64,000 bases of DNA from Eriocheir sinensis (Eukaryota > Arthropoda > Malacostraca > Decapoda > Varunidae), in assembly GCF_024679095.1 (NCBI RefSeq), contig NC_066522.1, forward strand, positions 7,471,114-7,535,113, written 5' to 3'. Numbering within the stretch: position 1 is the stretch's first letter; each line of letters begins with the position of its first letter. The position numbers were made by a program, and so were the translations under genes. The notes under the pieces are model-generated. The model was given only the letters and a program-made list of their open reading frames with translations, had not been told where the DNA came from and did not search any database. Of the stretch, positions 24,601 to 38,529 are shown one piece after another.

Positions 24601-25720
24601 AACTGGTCCGCCCGCCCTCCTCTCTTTCTCTCCTCTCTTTCCTCACTTCCTTGTTCCCTTTTTCTCCTCCCCCTCTCTCCCTCCCTTCCTAGTTTCCTTC
24701 CCCTTCTCCCCTCTCTTCTTCCCTCACTTCCTTGTTTCCACCCTTATCGCTCTTTCATTCTCTCCATCCTCTCTTCTTTTTCTTCTCTTTCCTCAATTCC
24801 TTGTTCCCTTTTCCCTCCTCCTTATCCTATTTTCCTTTCTTCTCTTTCCTTACTTTCTTTCCTCTCCTCCTCCCCTTCTCTCCCTTCCCTAATACTCTTT
24901 TATTCTCTTTTCTTCCCCTTTCTTTATCTCTTCTCTCCTCACTTCCTTCTTTCTTTCCTCTCCTCCTCCCCTTCTCTCCCTTCCCTATCATCTTCTTCCC
25001 TTCTCGTTATCTCTTCTCTCCTCACTTCCTTGTTAACTTTTCCCCCTCCTTACCCTGCCTCCTTCTCTTCCCTCACTTCCTTGCTCCCTTCTCCCCCTCC
25101 TTCCCCTCTCTCCCTTCCTCCTCCCTTGCCTTTTCATTCTGTCTTCTTCACTTCTCGTTATTTCCTTTCTTTCATCCTCGAATCTCCTTCCTTCTCCTCT
25201 GTTTTCCTTATCTCCTTCCTCTCTTTTCACTACTTCCTTCTTTCCCTCCTTCCCTACCCTCTTCTCCCTCCTTCTTTCCCTCTCTCCATTATAAACTTTC
25301 CTTCTTTCTCTTCTAGTTTATTTTCCTTCCTTCTTGTTCTTCGTTCCTCCCGTCATTCAGTTTCAAGTCATTCCTTCTTTCCGTGTTCCCTTCCCCTGTC
25401 TTTTCCTCCCTTCTTCCTTCCCTATCTCCCTACCTTCTTTTCAACTTACAATTCCTCCTTCCCTTCTTCCTCCTTGCTACCCCCTTTTCCCTCTTTCCTT
25501 GCACCCCTCCTTTTCTTCTCGTCCTCCTTCCACCCTCCCTATCATGCTGTTATGCCTTTCCCCCGTCCCTCAATCCTTCCCTTTCTCCCCTCTTGTAAAT
25601 TCCCTCTTTCCTTCTTTCCCTTCTTGCTTCCACGCCCCTCACTCTTCAACCTCTTCCCCTCCATCCCTCCTTTCCTTCTCGTCCTCATTTCACCCTCCCT
25701 TCCATCCTATTCAGAGTTAA
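24601..25720. repeat. CT-rich low-complexity tract
   Basis: 1.1 kb of almost pure C/T on the plus strand, built from variants of ctctttcctcacttccttg and ttctcctccccctctctcc. The very long Ser/Leu/Phe/Pro open frames in two frames are composition artefacts. Confidence 0.88.
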
Positions 25721-26150
25721 GAAGTTCGTTGGCACTACACACATTAACCGGTCTTCAGCCCTTCATTTTCATCTTCATCTTCTCCTGACTCGCAGTACGT
25801 CAACGATTTAATTAACCAGTCCAACCGCTGTTCTTCCGCTGCTTGCTTTGTTTATCGCCGTCAGGGAGGTCACGGAAAGGAGGAGGGAGCGATGAAAGAG
25901 TTAGAAAAAAAGAGCTTAGTGGTTGTTAGGTCAATTTGCAGCGTCACTCAGGCAAGAAGATTAAGTATTGGAAGCGATGCGCGGACACGTTTTTGTTGTT
26001 GGAAAGCCTATTAGTGTGATTGTTATTTGTTATTGACACGCAATGCTTCTGTAGCTTTTAGTGGTCGTGGTGGTGATGGTAATTTATGAAGTGAATGTCA
26101 TAGTTTCGACTTTTTGTATATATTTTTTTAGGTTTCTCCTCCTCTCCTGC
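25721..26150. other. Mixed unique segment
   Basis: Low-repeat sequence between pyrimidine tracts. No gene, RNA or element recognised. Confidence 0.4.
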
Positions 26151-26545
26151 TGATCCTTCTCTTCCATCTTCTTTTCTTTCCCACCTTTGTTTTTGTTGTT
26201 ATTGTTGTTGTTTATGCTATTGTTATTCTTCTTTTTTAACCTTTTCTTCTTTTGTTTCATTCATTCATTCATTTATTCTCTCGTTCTTTCTTTCTTCTTC
26301 TTCTTCTTTTTCTTCTTCTATATCTTCAGCCTTCTTTTTTTTTCTTTAATTCCTTTTTATCTTTCCTTTTTTCCTCATCCTCTTCCACCACATCACCTTA
26401 TTCATCTTTTCTTTTTCTTTTCCTTCCTCTTCTTTAATTTTCTTTTTTCTTCTTTTCTCATTCTCCTTCACCACCTCTTATTCAACTTTTCTTCTCTTCC
26501 CCCACCACCACCACCACCACCAACAACAACAACACACCACCTCAT
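26151..26545. repeat. T/C-rich tract ending in (CCA)n
   Basis: TTC/TTTTC-rich sequence closes with ccaccaccaccaccacc and caacaacaac near 26500-26535. Confidence 0.85.
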
Positions 26546-26574
26546 TAGTGAAGTAAGATAGCCTCGTTACAAGC

Positions 26575-26745
26575 AGCCATCGGAGGTGACGCGGCGGAAC
26601 TCCAAAGTCACACCCGCTCACGGCACCTCAGGTAATGGAGACAACACAAAACACAGGTGCTTACGACCGATTACCTGTTGCCGCGGACAGGTACAAGTGG
26701 CTTCCCGTCCTTGATTAACGGCAGGGGGGCAGGTGAGGTCAAGGT
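26575..26745. promoter_or_regulatory. Cluster of five CAGGTA/G motifs
   Basis: In a low-repeat, moderately GC-rich island, CAGGTA or CAGGTG occurs at 26629-26634, 26654-26659, 26688-26693 and 26730-26735 on the plus strand and at 2672-26677 region (TACCTG, 26672-26677) on the minus strand. CAGGTR is the core bound by Snail/ZEB-type zinc fingers and by some E-box factors. A regulatory role is an inference from motif density alone. Confidence 0.3.
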
Positions 26746-26936
26746 GGAGGGGGAAATGGGGTGAGATGGGGTGCGGTGTGTCCAACTTCTGATCTTTGTG
26801 GTGGTGACGGTGGTTGGGGGGAAGGGGGGGCGTGTTAGTGGTGTGTTTGTGTTCGTGTGTGTGTTCTTGTGTGGGTTGTGCCGTGGTGGACTGTGGTTTA
26901 GATTTTGTGAAGGAATAATTGTTGGGCGGTCTCTTT

Positions 26937-26982
<46 letters not shown>

Positions 26983-27037
26983 AATAACAAATGGTGTGTT
27001 GTGTTAGTGTTGTGTGTACTTTTATGTATGGGGTAAA

Positions 27038-27092
<55 letters not shown>

Positions 27093-27113
27093 CTGTGTGT
27101 ATGAATGAATGCT

Positions 27114-27173
<60 letters not shown>

Positions 27174-27180
27174 TAGTATA
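26746..27180. repeat. (CT)n and (TG)n microsatellites
   Basis: G-rich sequence, then (CT)n at about 26940-26979, and (TG)n at about 27041-27091 and 27117-27158, ending in a short (TGTA)n stretch. Confidence 0.95.
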
Positions 27181-27590
27181 ATTAGTGCTTTACATTGCAT
27201 TCAGTTACGATAAGCGCCTCCTCATCCTTATACGCCCAATCCGTACGGTACATAATGCTTGCGATTCTCTTCAGCTACAGCAGCAGACTAATACAGCGTT
27301 ATGCTAATACAGGGCCGGATTAAGGAGCGCTGAGTGGGCCGGAGCTGCATGCTGAGTAACCCCTCCTGCTAGTGTTGTGGTGCTAATGTGTGATGCGCTC
27401 CGCTGTGCCCTGCCATGTCGTGAGTTTGTTTGTTTGTCGCTCCCACGGCCTGAGTCACTGCCCGGGTGTGTGTTAGTGAACTGGCGTGTGCTGACCCTTG
27501 CTTGCCTCGAGTCGGTGCACTGCTTTGGATACGGTTTTTACACGAATAAGGGAGAAACAAAAAGTAAAATTGGTAAAGAAAGGAAGGATA
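27181..27590. other. Mixed unique segment
   Basis: Includes agggccggattaaggagcg near 27312. No coding or element structure could be supported. Confidence 0.4.
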
Positions 27591-28334
27591 CCTAAATGCA
27601 TTGTTTGTCTTTTGATTTTAAACGGGCAAGACTGAAGTAGGTAGGGTTCAAAGGGTTGTCTCTCTGCTTTTAAACGTGCAAAAGAGAAGCATTGTAGTTG
27701 AATTGGTTTAGAAAGGAGGGATCGCTAAACGCATTACTTTTGATAGGTTTGTCTTCTTTTCTTTTAAACGGGGAAGACAGAGCCATTAAGTGAAATTGAA
27801 AAGGTCAAAGTTCAAAGGCTGGTCTGCTTTTAAACGTGCAAAAGAGAAGCATTGAGTGGAATTGGTAAAGACATGAGGGATAGCTAAACACATTACTTTT
27901 GATAGGTCTGTCTTTTTTTTCTTTTAAACCGGGAAGACAGAGCCATTAAGTGAAATTGAATAGGTCAAAGTTCAAAGGATGGTGTGCTTTTATAAGAGAA
28001 TCATTGAGTGGAATTGGTATAGAGACGAAGGATGCCACCTAAATGCACTTCTTTTTGATAGGTACGTTGGCTTATACATAGACAAGAGAGAAGCAGCAAG
28101 TAAATAGCATGGTTGAAATGATATAGAAAGAAATGATCAATACATCGCTTTGGATAGGGCTGTTTTCTTTTTCTCAGCGAGCGAAAGGAGAAGCATGAAT
28201 TAAGCGGATGGCTGAATTGATAAAGGAAAGATACCAGCTAAGTGCATTGCTTTTTATAGGACCGTCTGCTTGAAGATAGGCGAGGGAGAAGCATGACGGA
28301 GAGGGCTCAACGGACGAAGAAAGGAGTGTTACCA
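27591..28334. repeat. Degenerate ~130-150-bp tandem repeat
   Basis: Recurring motifs are ctttgataggtctgtctt, cttttaaacggggaagacag, agccattaagtgaaattg and gctaaacgcattac. About five units are recognisable, for example near 27600, 27735 and 27890. Confidence 0.78.
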
Positions 28335-28339
28335 GCTTC

Positions 28340-28685
28340 TTTGGGTCATATTTTAAAACATTTCGTCGGCCAAGTACACCTATCTGACAAGGCTTTCACA
28401 GGAGTTTGGGTCATTTCCAGGAATAGTTTTATGACCCTGATGGTAGTGAGACCCTTCTTCTGTACCATGAACCTAAAAAAACACTCACTATAACCCGACT
28501 GATCATGGACAGCGATATTAGGTGAGGTTAGATACACGGGAGCTTAGGTTCAAAGGAGCTGCCTTGTACAGACCTACCGGCCTCTTGCAGACTCCTACGT
28601 TCTTATGTTCTTATGTTCTTATGTTCTTTGACCTTTAGAAATAGCTGATGTGACATGCAAAAGTGTCTTATAATATCGACCTTTT
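28340..28685 (+). mobile_element. ~226-bp MITE, copy 5, with nested insertion
   Basis: The left end is gggtcatattttaaaaca and the right end is agtgtcttataatatcgacc. The interior carries ctgacaaggctttcacagg, gtttatgaccctgatgg-like sequence and ctgtaccatgaacc. It is longer than other copies because about 125 bp of unrelated sequence interrupts it between cccgactgatc and tttgacctttagaaatagc. Confidence 0.78.
28503..28628 (+). mobile_element. Short element nested in MITE copy 5
   Basis: The insert contains gccttgtacagacctaccgg, cctcttgcagactcctacg and a 3' tail of four ttatgttc-like octamers. A short body with an octamer-repeat tail is typical of some decapod retroposons (inference). No B box was identified with confidence. 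Confidence 0.6.
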
Positions 28686-29240
28686 TATATCTTTTTTTTT
28701 TGTCCTTGAGCTTCCTACTTTGCCATAAAAAAACTAAATTGTTACCTCTAGTCCCTGTGTGGTGTCTGATACGGTCATTTTCTTTTAAACAGGCGAGAGA
28801 AAATATTTTAGTTAAGAAAATAATGTTATCCGCTAAATGTTGCCTCTAGCCTCTGCGGGGTGTCTAATGCGGTCGTTTTCTTCTTTTTATTTAAACGGGG
28901 AATAGAGAATGTTTTACTTGGACAGATAAAGGAAGGCTACCAAATTAGTGTTGCCTTCAGTCCATGTGGGGTTAGGTGCTGATTCGTTTTTTTTTTTTTT
29001 TTTTTTTTGTATACTTAGACAAGGGAGAATGTTTAGTTTGAATTGATAGAGAAAGGGAAATTACCAGTTAAATGATGCCTCCAGTCCATGCGTGGCTAAT
29101 CTTCCAATTATTTTCCACTCCATATTTAGGCAAGGGAGATGAAGACAGATAAATAGGTTAACAGATAAAAGAAGAAAAAAACCAGTAAAATGTAAATAAA
29201 ATTAGCTGATGAAACTAAACTAAACATTTAAATTAGATCA
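28686..29240. repeat. Repeat C fragment followed by ~118-bp degenerate array
   Basis: 28686-28740 matches the truncated end of repeat C (tttgtccttgagcttccta). From 28740, units with gttacctctagtccctg, ggggtgtctaatgcgg, a T-rich run and aaacggggaatagagaatg repeat at about 118-bp spacing to 29110. A T-run lies at 28988-29008. Confidence 0.7.
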
Positions 29241-29480
29241 ACTGAGAAAATAAATACAAAAATGAATGGACCGATAATAAAAAAATAAAGAGAATAGTAA
29301 ATAAAAATCCCAAGTAAAGAATGAAAGGCCACCCAGTAAATGTTATCCTAAAGAAAGACGAGAATAAAGACAAATATATTAAGATGCCTTTTAGTCTTTT
29401 TACGTCTTTCGAAACTCCCTCTGTGAATAAACTCATCAACATGGAGGATATAAAAAGCAGCATTAAATAGACTGTGGCCC
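29241..29480. other. AT-rich unique spacer
   Basis: No feature recognised. Confidence 0.4.
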
Positions 29481-29840
29481 TTCTGTGGTGCTGCTGTGTG
29501 CTGTGCTGTGCTGTGCTGTGCTGTGATGTGCTGTGATGTGCTGTGCTGTGCTTGTCCTGCTGTTGAGAAGTAAGCAGCAGCAGGAACAACATCAACATCA
29601 GCAGTAGCAACAACACCAACATCAACATAAACGTCAACAACATCAACAACATCAGGAATAGCAACAACACAAACAGCAACAGCAACAGCACCAACATCAG
29701 CAATAACAACAGCACCAACAGCAAGATCAACATAAACGTCAACAACATCAACATCAGCAATAGCAACAGCACTAACATCAACATCAACACCAAGAACAGC
29801 AACACTAAGAGCAACAGCAATGGCCGCAGCTGAGCCAACA
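29481..29840. repeat. (CTGTG)n and CAACAT/CAGCAA repeats
   Basis: tgctgtgctgtgctgtg at about 29495-29550, then 250 bp of aacaacatcaacatcagc-like hexamer and nonamer repeats. The opposite strand reads as a Leu/Met/Val-rich frame that is not a gene. Confidence 0.88.
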
Positions 29841-30700
29841 CGGTAACAAACCCTTCTTAGCCGAAACGTGACGCAAGAGGTTGTTTGTTGACGCGGGGCA
29901 GCCAGCTAACGAAAATATATTGTGCGAGGCTTGCCACCCAATCCTTTCCTCCGCCTCGGCCCTTTTTTTTCTTGTTTCTCTTTTGTTTCATCTTGTTTCT
30001 GTTTTTTTGTTTTAGTTCTTGTCGTTTTCTCCGTTTTTTCCTCCTCCTCCTTTTTTTATTTTTTTTTTATTTTCCGCTTCTATTTCTTCCTCTGTTTTAT
30101 ATTGCTCTTGGATTTCTTGTTTTTGTTCCTCTTGTTCTTTCTTTTGTTTCTTCTCCCCCTTGTCCTCCTTTTCCTCCTCCCCCTCCTCCTCCTTTTTTTC
30201 CTTTTTTTTTCCTTTTCCGCTTCTATTTCTTCCTCTGTTTCATATTGCTTTTGGATTTCTTGTTTTTGTTCTTCTTGTTCTTTCTTTTGTTTCTTTTCCT
30301 CCTCCTCCTCCTCCTCCTCCTTTTTCTTCTTGTTCCTCTTTTGTTTCATCTCGTTCTAGCTCATGTTTTTCTTGTTTTTTGTTCATTCTTTTTCCTCCTT
30401 TTATCTCTTTCCTTCCATCCCAGTCTTCCCTCCACTCCCTCAAACACACACCTCTGCCTCACTCTCGATCTCTTCCACTCTCTCCTTCTCTCCCTTCACC
30501 CATACATCTCCTCTCTCCTTCCATCTCGCCATTCACCCATTCACACCTCTTCCTCTCTCTCCTCCCTCCCTTCCTCCCTCCGTCTCATCCACTCCTCCAC
30601 TATTCCACCTCTTCCTCGCTCCCCCTTCCACATGCCTCGCCACATAGGATAAATTTCACGTCACCGAACACGCGTTTCAATCAGTTATTCAGCACTCACT
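29841..30700. repeat. TTC/TCC-rich tract with ~155-bp duplication
   Basis: The block ccgcttctatttcttcctct, gttttatattgctcttgg, atttcttgtttttgttc at about 30074-30160 recurs at about 30216-30300. The rest is C/T low complexity to 30640. Confidence 0.82.
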
Positions 30701-30708
30701 TCGCACGG

Positions 30709-30713
<5 letters not shown>

Positions 30714-30794
<81 letters not shown>
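30714..30794. repeat. (AC)n microsatellite
   Basis: About 40 uninterrupted AC dinucleotides. Confidence 0.98.
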
Positions 30795-32599
<1,805 letters not shown>

Positions 32600-32604
<5 letters not shown>

Positions 32605-32680
32605 CCAGGAACACCTTTGTCGAGATTTCTGCGTTGGGTGAAATGGCCTGATTAATGGGGAACACGGCTTTCTACACCTG

Positions 32681-32720
<40 letters not shown>

Positions 32721-32850
32721 CGACAATTTCGCCAGAACGAGTTTGAATTGATCTTTCCTCGTTGAGAGTAATATCTTCAAGCCAAATCCCTCCCTCTCTC
32801 TCCCCACCATCACCTCACTCACTGACTCAGCCATGGGAGACAAAAGACAG

Positions 32851-32939
<89 letters not shown>

Positions 32940-33532
32940 TATGTAAATTCTTTCTTTCGTATCATCTACTTATGTATACTACTACTATTACTACTACAAC
33001 TACTACTACTACTACTACTTCTACTACTACTACTACTACTACTACTCTTTTTATTATTGTTGTTTTTGTTTGTTAATTTTTCTTCTTCCTCTTCTTTTTC
33101 TCCATTTTCATCAATTACGACTATAATTATATATTCATTCGTGCTCCTCCTCCTCCTCCTCCTCCTCCTTTCCTCCTTCTCCTCCATCACCATCACCATC
33201 ATCATCGTAGTCAGCATAATTTTCTTCCCCTCCTCATCACCACCACCATCACTATCACCACCACCACCACCAATAACACTACCACCACCAAAACCATTAC
33301 AACTTTTAACAACAACTATCTCAGCCCCCAAGCCAAGCCCAATTTAATCATCACCACCACCACCACCACCACCACCAAGAGGCGCCGCAGGGTAGGGGGT
33401 AAGGGGAGGGGGCGTCGAGTGCATGGGTTCACGTCCTCCCAGTCAGTGAGGGGCAAAGGGTCAGGGCTGTGGGGGGGTGGGGGGAGGAGAAGAGGAGGGG
33501 GAATTGGGGGGTGCGTGAAGGATCCAAAGGTC

Positions 33533-33538
<6 letters not shown>
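32600..33538. repeat. Mixed spacer with (CT)n, (GA)n, (TAC)n, (CCA)n
   Basis: (CT)n at about 32686-32717, (GA)n at about 32851-32934, (TAC)-type repeats at about 32979-33044, CTC triplets at 33147-33170 and CCA triplets at about 33238-33290 and 33349-33378. Short unique stretches between them hold no recognisable gene. Confidence 0.88.
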
Positions 33539-33628
<90 letters not shown>

Positions 33629-33705
33629 CGCCGTAGTGAAAAAAAAGTTTGCGTTGTATTAACAGTGAAAAATAAAAACTAACTGCGAATACAGTTGTTT
33701 TTCCC

Positions 33706-33789
<84 letters not shown>
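33539..33789. repeat. Two (GA)n microsatellites
   Basis: GA tracts at 33539-33624 and 33710-33788, separated by about 85 bp of AT-rich sequence. Confidence 0.97.
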
Positions 33790-33791
<2 letters not shown>

Positions 33792-34373
33792 ACCATTGCG
33801 GAAAGTTCTTAATTAGTAGAACTCATATACATAAAAACATGAACTTGCTTGCACAGCCCGCCCCTACCCCCCCAAAAAAAATAGGATAAGAGATCTGCCA
33901 CTTCACGAACGATAGTAATAGAGAATGAACGAAGATAAGAGACGATGTTCCCTTCTCCTGACAGTAAATAGCCTATGTTTTAGACCGTTTTCTCAATACC
34001 CACTAAACATTCAGGAGCAGGATAGACCTTTCACATTGCCTCATAATTATTTTCACGGGAGAATTCTCATTTTTTTTTCTTATTTATTCGTATTCTTGGG
34101 GCGGCGTTTACTTTGTTTTTTTATTTGTGTTTCAGTATGATTTATTTTCTCTATACAGTCTTTTTATGTTCTTGGGTGGGATTAACTTTCCTTTCATTAT
34201 TTTTCATGTATGTTAATGATAAACTTTTAATTATGTTAAGTAATCTATTAAGGTGTGATTATGTTTTTTTTTTTGTTTTTTTTGCAACAATCTGGAGTAG
34301 GATCAACATTCCATTCATAACACTGAGGTTCTGAGGCGTGATTGTGGGACTGTCTTACTTTTCATAATATTTA
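33790..34373. other. AT-rich unique segment with a weak duplication
   Basis: The motif tattcttggggcggcgttta near 34090 is echoed by tgttcttgggtgggattaac near 34168 and aatctggagtaggatcaac near 34288, suggesting an old ~80-120-bp repeat. No gene seen. Confidence 0.45.
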
Positions 34374-34599
34374 AGCCCGCATTCCTAAACATAGCGGCGC
34401 TTCAGTTCGCCTATCTGAAAAGCCTTGCGTAATGTTTAATTACTTAGATTTTCATGAACTGTTTTGTGTCCTAGTGATAGTTTTACCGGAGTTCTACATC
34501 ATGAACAAGAAAAATCACCCATGAAAATCCGAATAAGCTCCTTTGTGGTCTTGGAAAGTTGTCGTAATGGGAGGCCGATACGTTTAAGAATATAGACTT
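34374..34599 (+). mobile_element. ~226-bp MITE, copy 6, TA-flanked
   Basis: The left end agcccgcattcctaaacat and the right end (opposite strand aaagtctatattcttaaacg) form imperfect inverted repeats. TA flanks both sides (34372-34373 and 34600-34601). The interior is diverged but keeps gccttgcgtaatg, tgtcctagtgatagtttta and catcatgaac. Its length of 226 bp matches the other complete copies. Confidence 0.75.
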
Positions 34600-34759
34600 T
34601 AATGTTTGGGGTGGGCATAACTTTTCTTATACAATACCTCATGCTTTGGAGTAGAATATTATATGTATATACTCTCTTTATGTACTTACTTTAGCTACAG
34701 TCAGAAAAAAAATCGAACACTCATGGGTTAGGTTAGATGAGGTTAGGTTTGGTACTTAC
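34600..34759. other. Intron sequence immediately 3' of tinc exon 4
   Basis: Starts on the minus strand with donor GTAAGT (34754-34759) directly after exon 4. It includes gggttaggttagatgaggttagg near 34726-34748 (written here as a composite of TTAGG-like pentamers), which is too short to be telomeric. Confidence 0.6.
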
Positions 34760-34881
34760 CCCTCGGGAGGAAGCCGGAGGAGATGAGGGTGGCCTGCATG
34801 AGCGTGCGTGGCAGCAGGAGGCAAAAGGCGGCCACCAGGTGCAGGAAGGGCGCGGTGGGCACGCCATGTAGCCACAGGTTC
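34760..34881 (-). CDS. tinc: tincar-like protein, coding exon 4 (last one found)
   Basis: A 122-bp exon encoding residues 184-223 of the reconstructed product. It begins after CCCCTGCAG and ends before GTAAGT. Its first base completes an Arg codon begun by exon 3 (AG+G), and it ends one base into a codon (phase 1). The peptide runs NLWLHGVPTAPFLHL, then VAAFCLLLPRTLMQATLI, then SSGFLPR. The hydrophobic stretch at about 193-215 is the third candidate membrane segment. The order GVPTAPFLH ... CLLLPR is what I recall from tincar proteins of insects (family knowledge, not a search). No exon continuing this frame was found further left, so the protein is incomplete here. Confidence 0.8.
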
Positions 34882-36120
<1,239 letters not shown>

Positions 36121-36701
36121 AAAAGAGTACAGTCATGGGCTTTGTATATCTATCGAAACCTTAAAAAATATACACATGAATCAGTTAAGAGAAAAACTTA
36201 GCAATGAATTCAGAATACATGAGACTAACGATTGGGAGATATAAAGAAAGAAGAAAGAAACATGAGCGATAGGAAGATTAAGAGAAAGGAAAAACATGAA
36301 CCTTATAATAAATTGAAACCTTAAGCTAGATAAACATGTAATAATAAAAAAATATATATAAATGACGAATGCATAGTTATCGCTTCGTGGGATAGAGACG
36401 AGAAGAGAAATGCGAACGAAACGAAGAGGAAAAGAGGAAAGTCATGAACCCTATACTACTTGGGGTCGAAAACGTTAGAAAAACCAACTTGTACTATTTA
36501 TAGCCATAGTCTATGTTATAGCCTAAACTTGACGCACTCCCGCAATAAAAAGTCAGAACACATGAGCCATATCGTTATTAACTGATCGGAAGGAGAAGAA
36601 ATACGGATATGGGGTACAAACGAAAAGAAGGATTGAAGTCGTGAATCCTATAATCGTAGAGAGAAAGAAATATGGAAATGAAAGACGAATGAAAAGAATG
36701 A
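36121..36701. repeat. Diverged repeats leading into the 56-bp satellite
   Basis: Degenerate relatives of the 110-bp unit (cgaaaccttaaaaaatatac, catgaatcagttaag) grade into sequences resembling the 56-bp unit (gtcgtgaatcctataatcg, tagagagaaagaaatatgg). Intronic; no exon recognised. Confidence 0.65.
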
Positions 36702-37822
36702 GATAAGCCGTGAATCATATAACTGTAGGGAGAATTAAAGATGGATATGAGGGACGAGATAAGCCGTGAATCATATATCTGTAGGGAGAATTAAAGATGG
36801 ATATGAGGGACGAGATAAGCCGTGAATCATATAACTGTAGGGAGAATTAAAGATGGATATGAGAGACGAGATAAGCCGTGAATCATATAACTGTAGGGAG
36901 AATTAAAGATGGATATGAGAGACGAGATAAGCCGTGAATCATATAACTGTAGGGAGAATTAAAGATGGATATGAGGGACGAGATAAGCCGTGAATCATAT
37001 AACTGTAGGGAGAATTAAAGATGGATATGAGAGACGAGATAAGCCGTGAATCATATATCTGTAGGGAGAATTAAAGATGGATATGATAGATGAGATAAGC
37101 CGTGAATCATATAACTGTAGGGAGAATTAAAGATGGATATGAGAGACGAGATAAGCCGTGAATCATATAACTGTAGGGAGAATTAAAGATGGATATGAGA
37201 GACGAGATAAGCCGTGAATCATATAACTGTAGGGAGAATTAGAGATGGATATGAGGGACGAGATAAGCCGTGAATCATATAACTGTAGGGAGAATTAAAG
37301 ATGGATATGAGAGACGAGATAAGCCGTGAATCATATAACTGTAGGGAGAATTAAAGATGGATATGAGGGACGAGATAAGCCGTGAATCATATAACTGTAG
37401 GGAGAATTAGAGATGGATATGAGGGACGAGATAAGCCGTGAATCATATATCTGTAGGGAGAATTAAAGATGGATATGAGGGACGAGATAAGCCGTGAATC
37501 ATATAACTGTAGGGAGAATTAAAGATGGATATGAGGGACGAGATAAGCCGTGAATCATATAACTGTAGGGAGAATTAGAGATGGATATGAGGGACGAGAT
37601 AAGCCGTGAATCATATATCTGTAGGGAGAATTAAAGATGGATATGAGAGACGAGATAAGCCGTGAATCATATAACTGTAGGGAGAATTAAAGATGGATAT
37701 GAGGGACGAGATAAGCCGTGAATCATATAACTGTAGGGAGAAATAAAGATGGATATGAGAGACGAGATAAGCCGTGAATCATATAACTGCAGGGAGAAAT
37801 AAAGATGGATATGAGGGACGAG
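36702..37822. repeat. 56-bp satellite, 20 copies
   Basis: The unit gataagccgtgaatcatata + actgtagggagaattaaag + atggatatgagagacga repeats at exact 56-bp spacing from 36702. Variation is confined to a few positions: aact/atct, ttaaag/ttagag and gaggg/gagag. From about 37318 to 37653 these variants recur every three units. It lies within the intron between exons 4 and 3, and no frame across it is a gene. Confidence 0.97.
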
Positions 37823-38525
37823 CGGAAAGAAGCAAAGAGGAGAAATCGTGAATCTAATACGTAAATAGTACCGGATATTGATTAAAAGCTAAACTTGGCG
37901 CATTCTAACAATAAAATTACGTAACATATGAGACTCTTCGTTAACTGATTGTAGGGAGAAAGAGTGAGGAAACGAGAGACGAACGAAGAGGAGGAAAGAA
38001 GTCTTGAATGCTGTAATAGGAAGGAAAGGGAAATGCGGGAGAGAGACGGAAAGAAGTAAAGAAGAAAAATCGTGAAACTTATATTTTGGGAGGTTGAAAC
38101 CCAAAGAAATATCGACATGTAGAAATTTAAAAAAAAAGAAAGAAAGAAAAAGTAAAAACAAGATAAATCGTGAATCTAATAATTTTGTTCCGAGCCTAAA
38201 AGAAGTAAGAAAAAATAAGTAAAAGGAAAATCATGAATCTAATAATTTAGTTCTGAGCCTAAAAAGTATAAAAAAAAGTAAATACAAGAAAAGTCGTGAA
38301 GCTAATAATTTAAATTTGAACCTATAAGTAAAAAAAAGAGATTAAGGAAGAAAAGTTAATCTAGTAATCTTAATCTGTACCTAAAAGTAAAAATAAAATA
38401 GAAGTAAAATATAAAAAAGCCTTGAATCTAATAATTTTGGTCTGAACCTAAAAATAAATAAAAAGGACTTGACAACCATTCATTAAGGCGAAAGAAAAAA
38501 GAACCCTTGACAAGCATTCATAAAG
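37823..38525. repeat. Degenerate relatives of the 56-bp unit
   Basis: Units of about 55-110 bp share aatcgtgaatctaataat, ttgttccgagcctaaaag and A-rich linkers, for example at about 38162, 38229 and 38291. The conserved cgtgaatc core suggests common origin with the 56-bp satellite. Confidence 0.7.
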
Positions 38526-38529
38526 CGAG

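Noticed and set aside
24574..25788. Plus-strand frame of about 400 codons
   Set aside because: It lies wholly in C/T-only sequence, is Ser/Leu/Phe/Pro, and overlapping frames are equally open, so it is a composition artefact.
28293..28493. Short frames on both strands over MITE copy 5
   Set aside because: The same peptides recur wherever the MITE occurs; the element is non-coding.
36702..37822. CRISPR array
   Set aside because: Units are contiguous 56-bp tandem repeats with no distinct spacers, in a eukaryotic intron.
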